From positions 1-20,360 of the forward strand of contig JAEEQI010000019.1 of NCBI GenBank assembly GCA_016285215.1: a stretch of DNA of 20,360 bases, written 5' to 3'. Within the stretch, counting starts at the first letter, position 1, and the number at the start of each line of letters is the position of its first letter. The notes under the pieces are model-generated. The model was not told the DNA's origin and did no database searches. It worked only from the letters and a program-made list of their open reading frames with translations. Made by a program: the position numbers and the translations under genes. Shown one piece after another: positions 7,300-14,821 of this stretch. This stretch comes from Bacteroidales bacterium. Its GTDB lineage: Bacteria > Bacteroidota > Bacteroidia > Bacteroidales > UBA932.

Positions 7300-10200
7300 T
7301 CAATATAGCAGCCGGACGGGACCCAGAAGACCCGACTCGCGAAGCGGACTGCCGGGCTCGGGACCGGCGATGGTCCACGTCTTGCGTTGGTCTTCGGGCT
7401 GGCCCGCATCGTACGCCAGGCGGTTGAACCAGGTTCCGGTTACGGCAATTTTGAGCGTGTTTTTGCCGGGCTTTCCCTTTACGGTGAGCTTGTAGGGACT
7501 GGCCCAAAGCACGCCCACGGGCTTTCCGTTAAGGGTAACGTCGGCTATCATATCTACCCGGCCCAGATCCAGCACAACCTCTTTGACCCCCTTGGGAAGG
7601 ATGAAAGTGGTTTCATAGACGGCGGTGCCGGAGAAGGCTTTCCCTTCGTCTCCAAGAGGAAGGTCTTTCCAAGGCTGAAGGCCGAAGAGTTTGAGCGGCT
7701 TGGCGGGAGCGCCCCAGCCTTCCGGGAACTGCAGGGTCCATTGCCTGAGCTCCTGCGTCCGGGTGGTACGGGGCTGCTCCAGGGGCTTCTTGTCCGTATG
7801 GTTTTTGAAAACCACAAAGCAGTTGCCGGCCCTTTCCAGATCCAGTTGGACGATAAACGTATCCCCCGCCCTCAGATTGGGAAGAGCCTGGATCTGACCG
7901 CTTACGGAATCCCAGATTTCGGCCTCCCCCGGGGCCCGGAGGGCCACCGCTCCGTGGAAGTCCTTTCCGGTGGGGGCGGCGATGAAGAACCATTCGGCTC
8001 CGTCCGTCTTGCGGTGGGTCCAGAGAACCTCGCCCGTATCGGCCCACAGACGAGGCGACACGCCAAACAGCTTCATAGTTGCCTCCGTCATGGACGGTCC
8101 CAGCACCACGTTGACTCCCTGGTCCATGAACTCGCGAACCTTGTTCTGCAGACGCGGCGACATGTTTTCGTTGTCCGGAATCCAGAGCACCTCATAGGAC
8201 TGGCCTTCCGGTGTAACGAGGCGGCCATCCTTTACAATGAGGCGGTTATACAGCACATCCGGATTGCAATAGTCGTATTTGTATCCCTGCGGGAAGGGGT
8301 ATTTCTGGTCCGGCTTGTGGCCCACCTCGTCCCCAATGTACCAGAGCACATCCACTACCGGCAGGCCGCGCTCCAGCAGGTAGCTGGTACGGGCCAGGTA
8401 CTGCGTAAAGTAAGGCATGTACTTCCACCACGTCTGGCCGCGGAGGAAGGGCGTTCCAATCCGGTTGCCAAAACTGGTGCCCGGCGGCAGAAAGTTCACC
8501 TGCGGATTGTGCGTATAGGTATGGAAGACATTGTGCGTAACACCCTCGGTCATATTGAGGTTGGCCACTTCCTTGAGCAGCTCCCAGTGCTCGTCCCAGG
8601 TGAGGTCAAAGCTGGTGAAACTCTCCGCCGCCACCCGGCGCTTGCCGTAGATATGGGCGGCCGAAGCCGTGGGCTTGATGGGCTTGAAGTTAAGGTCTCC
8701 CACAAAGCCGTCCGTGATGGGCTGCCAGAATTCGGCCATAGGGACGTCGGCATACTTGTAATATTCCATCAGGTCCATAGCCACCACATCGCCTCCAGCT
8801 GTCTCGTACTGCACCTCGAGGCCCTTTTCGTGGGCCAGGTCGGTCATCCGTTTGAAGAAATTCTCGTTGTAAAGGTCGCTCTTGACCCGGCGCCAGCGGT
8901 CCAGAAAATCGGCCGTGTAGTTTTGGCCGTTGAGCACGTAGCCGGCCAAGGCAGGCATATAATGGCGGAGTTCCAAGCCTGTTCGCCGGGCAAATTCTTC
9001 TTCCATCCGGCCCGTCCAGGTCTGGTTGTAGCACTCCCAGCTGTCCATAAGCATCCCGCTGCCCAGGCCTTGCAGCGGACCGTCCTGCAGGCGGCCCACA
9101 TAGTTGGCAAACTGGACCTCGGCCCCGCGGGGGTCCAGCTTGTTGCATTCCCAGCCCGTGGCTTCGGCAGGGGCGGGGCTGTTGCGGTAGCCGCTGTTCA
9201 CATGGCCGAAGCGCAGAATCGTCCACGTTCCCTTGCCTTCCGGGACGGTCCAGGAAAGGGTTTCATCGGCCTGCAACAGGATCGTCAGGTCCTTTATCTC
9301 TTTGGTGTTGACAAAGGCCTCGCGGCTCTGCCGGGTGCGGTCCTGACAGGTCTCCTTGGCGCGGAGCGTGCTGCCGGAGCGGGCCTGCCAGTCGTTGCTG
9401 CGGGCGGCCGAAGAGAAGCGAACATACTCCACGTGGATGTCGTGCTCGTTGGAGACGATGAACTCCATCTGACGGGCCGAAGCCTCATTCACGGACAGGG
9501 TCATGGGCTTGTTGTCTTCCCAGCTGCCCATGGGAAGCCGGGAATGCAGCACGGTTTCCCGTTTGCCGTCCGGGCCTATGGCCACCAGCGTGAGCTCCAG
9601 GCCCGGGGTGTTCACGAATGCCCGGCCAAAGCTCTCCAGGCTGGGCAGTTCCAGCGAACGCACCACCGCGCCTTCCGGTAAAGTGAAGGTCACTTTATGC
9701 AAGGTCTGGGCCGGGGCGTCCAGGCTCTTGCCGTCCCGAAGGAGAGCCGCCCAGGAAGCCTCGTCGGATGTGACATTTTGTATTTCGATAGGTTTTCCCG
9801 TATCTCCCAGCGGCGTGGGGAAAGCCAGCACACAGATATCCTCATAGTCCCTCCAGTCCTCTTCCGAAGGCTGGCCCTTGGGAAGCTGTCCTTTCCATTC
9901 GGCCCCCGCCGGGATGTCCGTGCGGCTCCAGACCAGGTCTCTCATAGCATCCTTGGGCTCGATCCACGGGCCGCCGGCCATAGCCCAGCCGGGGCAGGTC
10001 TGGATGGTGAGCCGAAGGCCCAGGCTGCGGGCCTTCTGTCCCAGGTACGCCACCATATTGTCCCAATCCGGGGAAAGCGGCACTATAGGGGTTTCCACAC
10101 CCGGCCATCGGCCTCCAAAGGCGCCGTGGAACCACTGAATGCCCGCTATGCCGGCATCGGCAATGGCCTGGAGGTCGGCATCCATACCCTCCCGCGACAC

Positions 10201-10386
10201 GTTGTCCCCAATGAAATGGAACCACGTCTCCGGCCAGAAAACCTTGGGCGGAGTAAGGAAATTCTGTTCATCCTGAAGGCCGAAAGGGGCGTCCAAAACT
10301 TCTGCAGGAGCCTGAATGGGAACCACCTGGGCCCGGAGGGAGCCGGCCAAAAGAAAGGTGGCGAGGAGGAGGAGAATGCGTCTCAT
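7300..10386 (-). CDS. Secreted GH106 family glycoside hydrolase (alpha-L-rhamnosidase-like)
   Basis: A 1028-residue secreted protein with a signal peptide (MRRILLLLATFLLAGSLRA, cleavage near Ala19). It resembles GH106 enzymes, which remove alpha-L-rhamnose from plant glycans such as pectic rhamnogalacturonans. Supporting segments are the N-terminal WFHFIGDNVSREGMDADL and AGIAGIQWF (55-86), TIQTCPGWAMAGGPWIEP (128-144), the central YETAGGD and RRVAAESFTSFDLTWDEHW stretches, and a C-terminal beta-sandwich of about 90 residues (LDLGRVDMIADVTLNGKPVG to the end) that is typical of this family. I cannot assign the catalytic glutamates by eye, and related uncharacterised clades share this fold, so rhamnose specificity is inferred. 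It diverges from the GH31 gene across 87 bp. No terminator is visible before cdaA. Its use of CATG is less restricted than in neighbouring housekeeping genes, which could hint at later acquisition. Confidence 0.85.
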   Translation of the reverse strand: MRRILLLLATFLLAGSLRAQVVPIQAPAEVLDAPFGLQDEQNFLTPPKVFWPETWFHFIGDNVSREGMDADLQAIADAGIAGIQWFHGAFGGRWPGVETPIVPLSPDWDNMVAYLGQKARSLGLRLTIQTCPGWAMAGGPWIEPKDAMRDLVWSRTDIPAGAEWKGQLPKGQPSEEDWRDYEDICVLAFPTPLGDTGKPIEIQNVTSDEASWAALLRDGKSLDAPAQTLHKVTFTLPEGAVVRSLELPSLESFGRAFVNTPGLELTLVAIGPDGKRETVLHSRLPMGSWEDNKPMTLSVNEASARQMEFIVSNEHDIHVEYVRFSSAARSNDWQARSGSTLRAKETCQDRTRQSREAFVNTKEIKDLTILLQADETLSWTVPEGKGTWTILRFGHVNSGYRNSPAPAEATGWECNKLDPRGAEVQFANYVGRLQDGPLQGLGSGMLMDSWECYNQTWTGRMEEEFARRTGLELRHYMPALAGYVLNGQNYTADFLDRWRRVKSDLYNENFFKRMTDLAHEKGLEVQYETAGGDVVAMDLMEYYKYADVPMAEFWQPITDGFVGDLNFKPIKPTASAAHIYGKRRVAAESFTSFDLTWDEHWELLKEVANLNMTEGVTHNVFHTYTHNPQVNFLPPGTSFGNRIGTPFLRGQTWWKYMPYFTQYLARTSYLLERGLPVVDVLWYIGDEVGHKPDQKYPFPQGYKYDYCNPDVLYNRLIVKDGRLVTPEGQSYEVLWIPDNENMSPRLQNKVREFMDQGVNVVLGPSMTEATMKLFGVSPRLWADTGEVLWTHRKTDGAEWFFIAAPTGKDFHGAVALRAPGEAEIWDSVSGQIQALPNLRAGDTFIVQLDLERAGNCFVVFKNHTDKKPLEQPRTTRTQELRQWTLQFPEGWGAPAKPLKLFGLQPWKDLPLGDEGKAFSGTAVYETTFILPKGVKEVVLDLGRVDMIADVTLNGKPVGVLWASPYKLTVKGKPGKNTLKIAVTGTWFNRLAYDAGQPEDQRKTWTIAGPEPGSPLRESGLLGPVRLLY

Positions 10387-10406
10387 GGTTTAGCAAGTGT
10401 TCTTTA

Positions 10407-10414
10407 CAAACATA
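10407..10414 (-). promoter_or_regulatory. Candidate -7 box (TATGTTTG) for the GH106 gene
   Basis: TATGTTTG on the minus strand matches TAnnTTTG and lies 20 bases upstream of the GH106 ATG at 10386. A clear -33 TTTG is not visible at the expected distance, so support comes from the -7 match and the placement. Confidence 0.5.
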
Positions 10415-10420
10415 ATCATT

Positions 10421-10455
10421 TTTGTCCTTTTTTCCGCGAGATTTAGCTATATTTG
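10421..10455 (+). promoter_or_regulatory. Candidate promoter of the GH31 gene (TTTG, 23 bp, TATATTTG)
   Basis: TTTG at 10421-10424 and TATATTTG at 10448-10455 resemble the Bacteroidetes -33/-7 pair, with a spacer of 23 bp, longer than the common 19-21. The -7 box lies 18 bases before the ATG at 10474. It also explains why the in-frame TTG at 10453 is not the start, since it lies in the promoter. Together with the opposing -7 box at 10407-10414, this forms a compact divergent control region. Confidence 0.6.
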
Positions 10456-10473
10456 TACATCAACCACATAGTT

Positions 10474-12852
10474 ATGAAAAGAACATTTACTGCCCTGACG
10501 GCCCTGCTGCTGGTTTGCGCAGCGGCCCTGGCTCAAAATCCCGTTGCTCCCAAAGCTGCTCAAGTCATTGAAGGAAACGCCCGTTTCACCGTTCTGACAG
10601 ACCGCCTGATCCGTATGGAATGGGCCCCTGACGCCCAGTTCGAAGACAACGCCTCGCTGGCCATCGTCAACCGCGAGCTCCCCGTTCCATCCTTCACCGT
10701 TTCCCGCTCCGGCGGCAAGCTGACGGTCAAGACCAAGGCCCTCACGCTGGAGTACAAAGGCGGAGAATTTGACGCTTCCAACCTGCAGGTAACCTTCCGC
10801 CTCAACGGAAAACCCGTCAAATGGTATCCCGGGGCCGATGATTCCGGCAACCTGATGGGCACCGCCCGCACCCTGGACGGTTGCTCGGGACCGGACCACA
10901 TCAACTATTCCGACCCTATGGAAAAGGGCGTCCTGTCCCGCGACGGATGGGCCCTGGTGGACGAGAGCACCCGTCACCTCTTTGTCAAGGATGACAGCGA
11001 CTGGGGAGAATGGGTAGCTTCCCGCCCCAATGCCAACGTAAAGGACTGGTACCTGTTTGCCTACGGCCACGACTACAAGGCCGCCCTGGCAGACTACGCC
11101 AAGGTGGCCGGCAAAATGCCGCTGCCTCCCAAGTACGTCTTTGGCTACTGGTGGAGCAAATACTGGCCCTACACGGACGACGAGTTCCTGGCCCTGGGCT
11201 ACGAGTTCCGCAACCGCAAGCTCCCCATTGACGTGATGGTCATTGACATGGAATGGCACGAGACCTGGGAAGGCGCCGCCAAACGGGGTATCAGAGACGA
11301 CCACGGAGAAGGCCTGGGCTGGACCGGTTACACCTGGAACCAGGATCTGATTGGAGACCCCGACGGCTTCCTGAACGAGGTCCACAGCCTCAAGCTCAAG
11401 ACTTCCCTCAACCTGCATCCGGCCGTGGGTGTGATCCCGCGTGAGAAGGTGTACAAGACTTTTGTGAAGGACTACCTCTCCCGCACCAACGACTACGACG
11501 GCCCGGAAGGCTATGTATATAAAGGAGGTGAGGACGTCTGGAACGGTCCCGCCAAGCCCGGCTACCACGCCTCTGTGCCCTACCGTATGGACCAGCGCGC
11601 CTGGGCCGATGCCTACTTCAACTCCATCATCCACCCGCTGGAGAAGCAGGGCGTGGATTTCTGGTGGCTGGACTGGCAGCAGTACAAGCAGAGCCGTTAT
11701 GTAGAAGGCCTCAGCAATACCTTCTGGATCAATCATATCTTCTTTAACGACAAGGTTCGTATGAACCGCGGCGTTGCCCCTGAGAAGGCTCCCCGTCCTA
11801 TGATTTATCACCGTTGGGGCGGCCTGGGCAGCCACCGCTACCAGCTGGGCTTCTCCGGAGACACGGAGATCAAATGGGAAGTGCTGGGCTATCTGCCGGA
11901 GTTCACAGCCACGGCTTCCAACGTGCTGTACGGCTACTGGGGTCACGACCTCGGAGGTCACTGGATGAGGAACGAGGCTCCCACCGAGCCCGAGCTCTTT
12001 ACCCGCTGGCTGCAGTACGGCGTGTTCTCCCCCATCTTCAAGACCCACAGCACCCGCAGCGCCCTGTTCGAGCGCCGCATCTGGATGTTCCCGGACTACT
12101 ACGAGTATATGAAGGACGCCCTGGAGCTCCGTTACGCCCTTACGCCTTACATCTACGATATGGCCCGCGAGGCCTATGAGACGGGCATTTCCCTGTGCCG
12201 TCCGCTCTACTATGAATATCCGGAAGCCCCCCAGGCCTACACCTGGAAGCAGGAGTACTTCTTTGGAAACAACATCCTGGCCGCCACCATCTGCGAACCG
12301 CGCGGAGAGGACGGACTTTCGGCCCGCGACGTGTGGCTCCCTGCCGGCAACGACTGGTACGATATGGCCCACCACAAGATGCTCCCCGGCGGAACGGTTC
12401 AGAAGCTCCGCTACAGCATTGACCAGAACGCCTGGTTTGTGAAGGCCGGTGCCATCCTGCCCCTGGCTCACGAAGGAATCCAGGAGCTGCAGACACCCAC
12501 CAACGAGTGGCGTATCTACATTGCTCCCGGTAAAGGCCGCAGCAGCTATGTGCATTATGAAGACGACGGCCAGAGCCAGGCCTATCCCACGAGTTATGCT
12601 ACCACCACCATCCGTAAGAATGCCTCTGGAAGTACTTTAACGGTGGATATTGAAGCCCGCAAGGGTTCCTTTGCCGGTATGATGCCCACCCGCAAGCTCT
12701 CCCTCATCCTGGGCGGCGCAGCCCGCTGCCCCAAGGCCACCCTTAACGGCGTAGCTCTGGAGTGCACCTACGATGCCGCATCCCGTGAGGCCCGCGTAAT
12801 CCTTCCCGAATCTTCGGCCGATGAGGCTCTGAAGGTCCAGGTACGCTGGTAG
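10474..12852 (+). CDS. Secreted GH31 family alpha-glycosidase
   Basis: A 792-residue secreted GH31 enzyme with signal peptide MKRTFTALTALLLVCAAALA, cleaved before Gln21. An N-terminal beta-sandwich (about 21-215) precedes the TIM barrel, which begins near VFGYWWSKYWPY. The catalytic nucleophile is Asp400 in FWWLDWQQYK and the acid/base is Asp463 in GFSGDTEIKW; YGYWGHDLGGH follows. C-terminal beta domains occupy the last 200 residues. The pattern WTGYTWNQDL and WLDWQQ belongs to a widespread Bacteroidetes GH31 clade usually annotated as alpha-glucosidase, but GH31 also includes alpha-xylosidases and alpha-galactosidases, so the substrate is open. The ATG at 10474 is preferred over TTG 10453 because a promoter box covers the latter. 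The gene ends 3 bp from the convergent GH20 gene, and its probable terminator lies inside that gene. Confidence 0.93.
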   Translation: MKRTFTALTALLLVCAAALAQNPVAPKAAQVIEGNARFTVLTDRLIRMEWAPDAQFEDNASLAIVNRELPVPSFTVSRSGGKLTVKTKALTLEYKGGEFDASNLQVTFRLNGKPVKWYPGADDSGNLMGTARTLDGCSGPDHINYSDPMEKGVLSRDGWALVDESTRHLFVKDDSDWGEWVASRPNANVKDWYLFAYGHDYKAALADYAKVAGKMPLPPKYVFGYWWSKYWPYTDDEFLALGYEFRNRKLPIDVMVIDMEWHETWEGAAKRGIRDDHGEGLGWTGYTWNQDLIGDPDGFLNEVHSLKLKTSLNLHPAVGVIPREKVYKTFVKDYLSRTNDYDGPEGYVYKGGEDVWNGPAKPGYHASVPYRMDQRAWADAYFNSIIHPLEKQGVDFWWLDWQQYKQSRYVEGLSNTFWINHIFFNDKVRMNRGVAPEKAPRPMIYHRWGGLGSHRYQLGFSGDTEIKWEVLGYLPEFTATASNVLYGYWGHDLGGHWMRNEAPTEPELFTRWLQYGVFSPIFKTHSTRSALFERRIWMFPDYYEYMKDALELRYALTPYIYDMAREAYETGISLCRPLYYEYPEAPQAYTWKQEYFFGNNILAATICEPRGEDGLSARDVWLPAGNDWYDMAHHKMLPGGTVQKLRYSIDQNAWFVKAGAILPLAHEGIQELQTPTNEWRIYIAPGKGRSSYVHYEDDGQSQAYPTSYATTTIRKNASGSTLTVDIEARKGSFAGMMPTRKLSLILGGAARCPKATLNGVALECTYDAASREARVILPESSADEALKVQVRW

Positions 12853-12855
12853 GGA

Positions 12856-14715
12856 TTATCTCTTCTTGTAATTCAGCCCTTCTGCATCCCAGAGGGGCTT
12901 TTCTTTTTTGACGATGATGCTGTAGAATTCGTTGAAGTCTTTCTGGAATTCTTCTTCATCCTTCCATTCCGTGCAGGGGTTCCAGGCACGCTCCCAGACG
13001 CCCAGCGCCTTGGGCAGCATCTGGAAGGTAGCGTTGTCCAGGCTGCGGATGTTCTCGGACCACAGCAGGGCTTCGGCCCCTACTATATTCTCCGGCTTCT
13101 GCAGGCCGGGATAGCTGTAAACCGGGAGGGCATAGCTCTTGCGCTCATCTACATAGCCGCCCCAGGTAAGGCCCAAATCGTTGGGGTCGTCGCTGTAGGC
13201 CAGGTCCACATAGGCGTGCTGCACGTTGGAGAGCAGGACCGGAATGTCTGCGTTGGCCAGCCGGGCGGGGAGGTCTACATTCTTATTCAAGGTGCTCCAG
13301 GCATTGACAAACAGGAGCTGCTTCTTGAGGGCCTCCAGCGTCTCGGGCTCAATGTTCTCTACAATTTCCTGCCAGCCGGCGAGTTTGAGGTTACGCTCCT
13401 GGGCCAGTTTCACCATACCGCGGGTGAAGGTATCCTTCACTTTCTTGCGGTCGCGGCCGCTCCAGGCGCCGTCCGGCACCTCGTCTCCGCCAATGTGGAT
13501 GCCCGGCAGCGGTACGCGGGCTTCCTTGTGCATACGGATGACCTCGTCAAACACCACGCCGTAGAAATTGTACACACCCGGGAGGTCCGGATCCAGCACG
13601 TTGTCCGTGAAGTCCTGGGCCGTCCAGTAGTGGGAGGTATCGGCCGGGTCCTGCAGGCGATACGTGTCATCTCCGGTCTTGCGCTCATAGGCCTGCATAG
13701 CCTTGATGGAGGCACGCGAGTGACCCGGGGCGTCGAACTCCGGCACCACGGCTATCTGACGCTCGGCGGCATATTTCAGAATCTCCTTGTACTCTTCTTC
13801 CGTATAGAAAGTGGTGTTGCCAATGCGGCCGTTGGCGGTGGGCTTGAGGGCATCGGTTTCCTTCAGATCCCAATCCGGCAGCTCGTGGTGGCCGCTGTAG
13901 GCCGTAAGCTCGGGCAGCTTGGGAATCTCCAGGCACCAGGACTCGTCGTCTCCCAGGTGGAAGTGCAGCAGGTTAAGCTTGTACGAGGCCATAATGTCCA
14001 GCACTTTGAAAACTTCCTCTTTGGTGCGGAAGTCCCTCACCACATCCAGCATAAAGCCCCGGAGACCCAGCACCGGCCAGTCTTCAATGACGATATCCTT
14101 GGTATCTTTGGGCAGCTTGGCCAGGGTGGCCCGGGCATAGACGGCGCCGGCTTCATCCTGCGATTCTACCTGTGCCTCCCCGTTGGAGCCAAAGGTAATC
14201 CGGTACCAGCCCTTGGGGTGCATATCTTCCGCCTGGGCCTCGCCGGGTTGGTAAATGCGCTTGGGACGGGGGATGATATCGGCCACGCCGGGCTCATAGC
14301 TGGCGGCAAACCAGGAGGCATTGATGGGGGGACCGCTGCGCTCCAGGAACTTATAGTCTACGGGAAGGAACTTGGATGCCTTGCCCATTACCTGCAATAC
14401 AAAGCCTTCCGGCGCCCAGGAATGGCGCGGCAGCGGACGGCCTTCATAGTTAAGCGTGAGCGTACCGGACTGGGGAATATCCAGGTAGAAACTCGTTCCC
14501 TGATAGTGGTGAATCTGGTCCACGGGACCAGCTGTAATCTTGTGGTTGTCAAATATTTCCTGAAACCACACACGCCCGCCCTTGGGCATATTCCTGAGCA
14601 CCAGCGTCTGGCTGGCCTGCCCGTTTTCACCGGTGGGTCCTTCGATCCATTCAACAGAAGGCTGGGCGCAAGCCACAACCAGCAGCATAGAAGCCAATAA
14701 GAGTCCGTTTTTCAT
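12856..14715 (-). CDS. GH20 family beta-N-acetylhexosaminidase, lipoprotein
   Basis: A 619-residue lipoprotein that should release terminal beta-linked GlcNAc or GalNAc from host or microbial glycans. The chosen ATG at 14715 gives MKNGLLLASMLLVVACAQ, with a lipobox VVAC at Cys16. Two upstream ATGs (14727 and 14745) are rejected because a strong -7 box lies at 14733-14740. About 150 residues of beta-rich N-terminal sequence and a GH20b-like segment (ADIIPRPKRIY onward) precede the barrel. The barrel shows LRGFMLDVVRDF, FHLGDDESWCLEI, VVPEFDAPGHSRA and the catalytic pair Asp411-Glu412 in IHIGGDEVPDGAW, then ALLWSENI. The pair and the substrate-assisted mechanism are standard for GH20. Its last codons overlap a terminator serving GH31 on the other strand. 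Confidence 0.95.
   Translation of the reverse strand: MKNGLLLASMLLVVACAQPSVEWIEGPTGENGQASQTLVLRNMPKGGRVWFQEIFDNHKITAGPVDQIHHYQGTSFYLDIPQSGTLTLNYEGRPLPRHSWAPEGFVLQVMGKASKFLPVDYKFLERSGPPINASWFAASYEPGVADIIPRPKRIYQPGEAQAEDMHPKGWYRITFGSNGEAQVESQDEAGAVYARATLAKLPKDTKDIVIEDWPVLGLRGFMLDVVRDFRTKEEVFKVLDIMASYKLNLLHFHLGDDESWCLEIPKLPELTAYSGHHELPDWDLKETDALKPTANGRIGNTTFYTEEEYKEILKYAAERQIAVVPEFDAPGHSRASIKAMQAYERKTGDDTYRLQDPADTSHYWTAQDFTDNVLDPDLPGVYNFYGVVFDEVIRMHKEARVPLPGIHIGGDEVPDGAWSGRDRKKVKDTFTRGMVKLAQERNLKLAGWQEIVENIEPETLEALKKQLLFVNAWSTLNKNVDLPARLANADIPVLLSNVQHAYVDLAYSDDPNDLGLTWGGYVDERKSYALPVYSYPGLQKPENIVGAEALLWSENIRSLDNATFQMLPKALGVWERAWNPCTEWKDEEEFQKDFNEFYSIIVKKEKPLWDAEGLNYKKR
12875..12909 (+). terminator. 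Rho-independent terminator of GH31 embedded in GH20 coding sequence
   Basis: On the plus strand AGCCCTTCT (12875-12883), a 7-base loop and AGAGGGGCT (12891-12899) form a 9-bp stem with one G-U pair. It is followed by a T-rich tract running to 12909 with a single C. It lies 22 bases after the GH31 stop and wholly inside the 3' codons of the opposing GH20 gene. No T-tract follows it in the minus direction, so it should stop only GH31 transcription. Confidence 0.8.
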
Positions 14716-14732
14716 AATTGTATGCATTTTTG

Positions 14733-14763
14733 CAAACTTACGCATTCTTGCCGGGAAAACAAA
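14733..14763 (-). promoter_or_regulatory. Promoter of the GH20 gene (TTTG, 19 bp, TAAGTTTG)
   Basis: On the minus strand TTTG (14763-14760) and TAAGTTTG (14740-14733) are separated by 19 bp, a full match to the Bacteroidetes -33/-7 consensus. The -7 box ends 17 bases before the ATG at 14715. The -33 element lies within the T-tract of the upstream terminator. This is the best promoter in the window and decides the GH20 start. Confidence 0.75.
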
Positions 14764-14798
14764 ACCCGTCCGGATAATCAGGCGATAATCCGGACGGG
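14756..14798 (-). terminator. Rho-independent terminator of the sigma/anti-sigma/GIN operon
   Basis: CCCGTCCGGAT (14765-14775) and ATCCGGACGGG (14788-14798) form a perfect 11-bp GC-rich stem with a 12-base loop. Read on the minus strand it is followed by TTTTGTTTT and lies 23 bases after the stop of the head-GIN gene (14822). On the plus strand no T-run follows, so it acts in the minus direction. Confidence 0.9.
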
Positions 14799-14821
14799 AA
14801 GGAATTTATGTTAAGCCAGTT

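Noticed and set aside
5533..7308. A plus-strand open frame of about 590 codons opposite mutS2 and cdaA.
   Set aside because: It is the antisense of two well-recognised genes, has a low-complexity His/Gly/Val-rich translation with no family match, and is expected in GC-rich DNA with strong third-position bias.
7387..9681. A plus-strand open frame of about 760 codons opposite GH106.
   Set aside because: It lies entirely antisense to the GH106 gene, which has a signal peptide and family motifs; the antisense translation has none.
10474..10533. Cys15 in the GH31 signal peptide considered as a lipobox.
   Set aside because: The residues before it are L-L-V; the position before Cys should be Gly, Ala or Ser, so a type I signal peptide cleaved before Gln21 is preferred.
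10447..12555. A minus-strand open frame of about 700 codons opposite GH31.
   Set aside because: It is antisense to the GH31 catalytic gene and its start has no promoter or family support.
13216..14700. A plus-strand open frame of about 490 codons opposite GH20.
   Set aside because: It is antisense to a GH20 gene with an intact catalytic Asp-Glu pair and lipobox.
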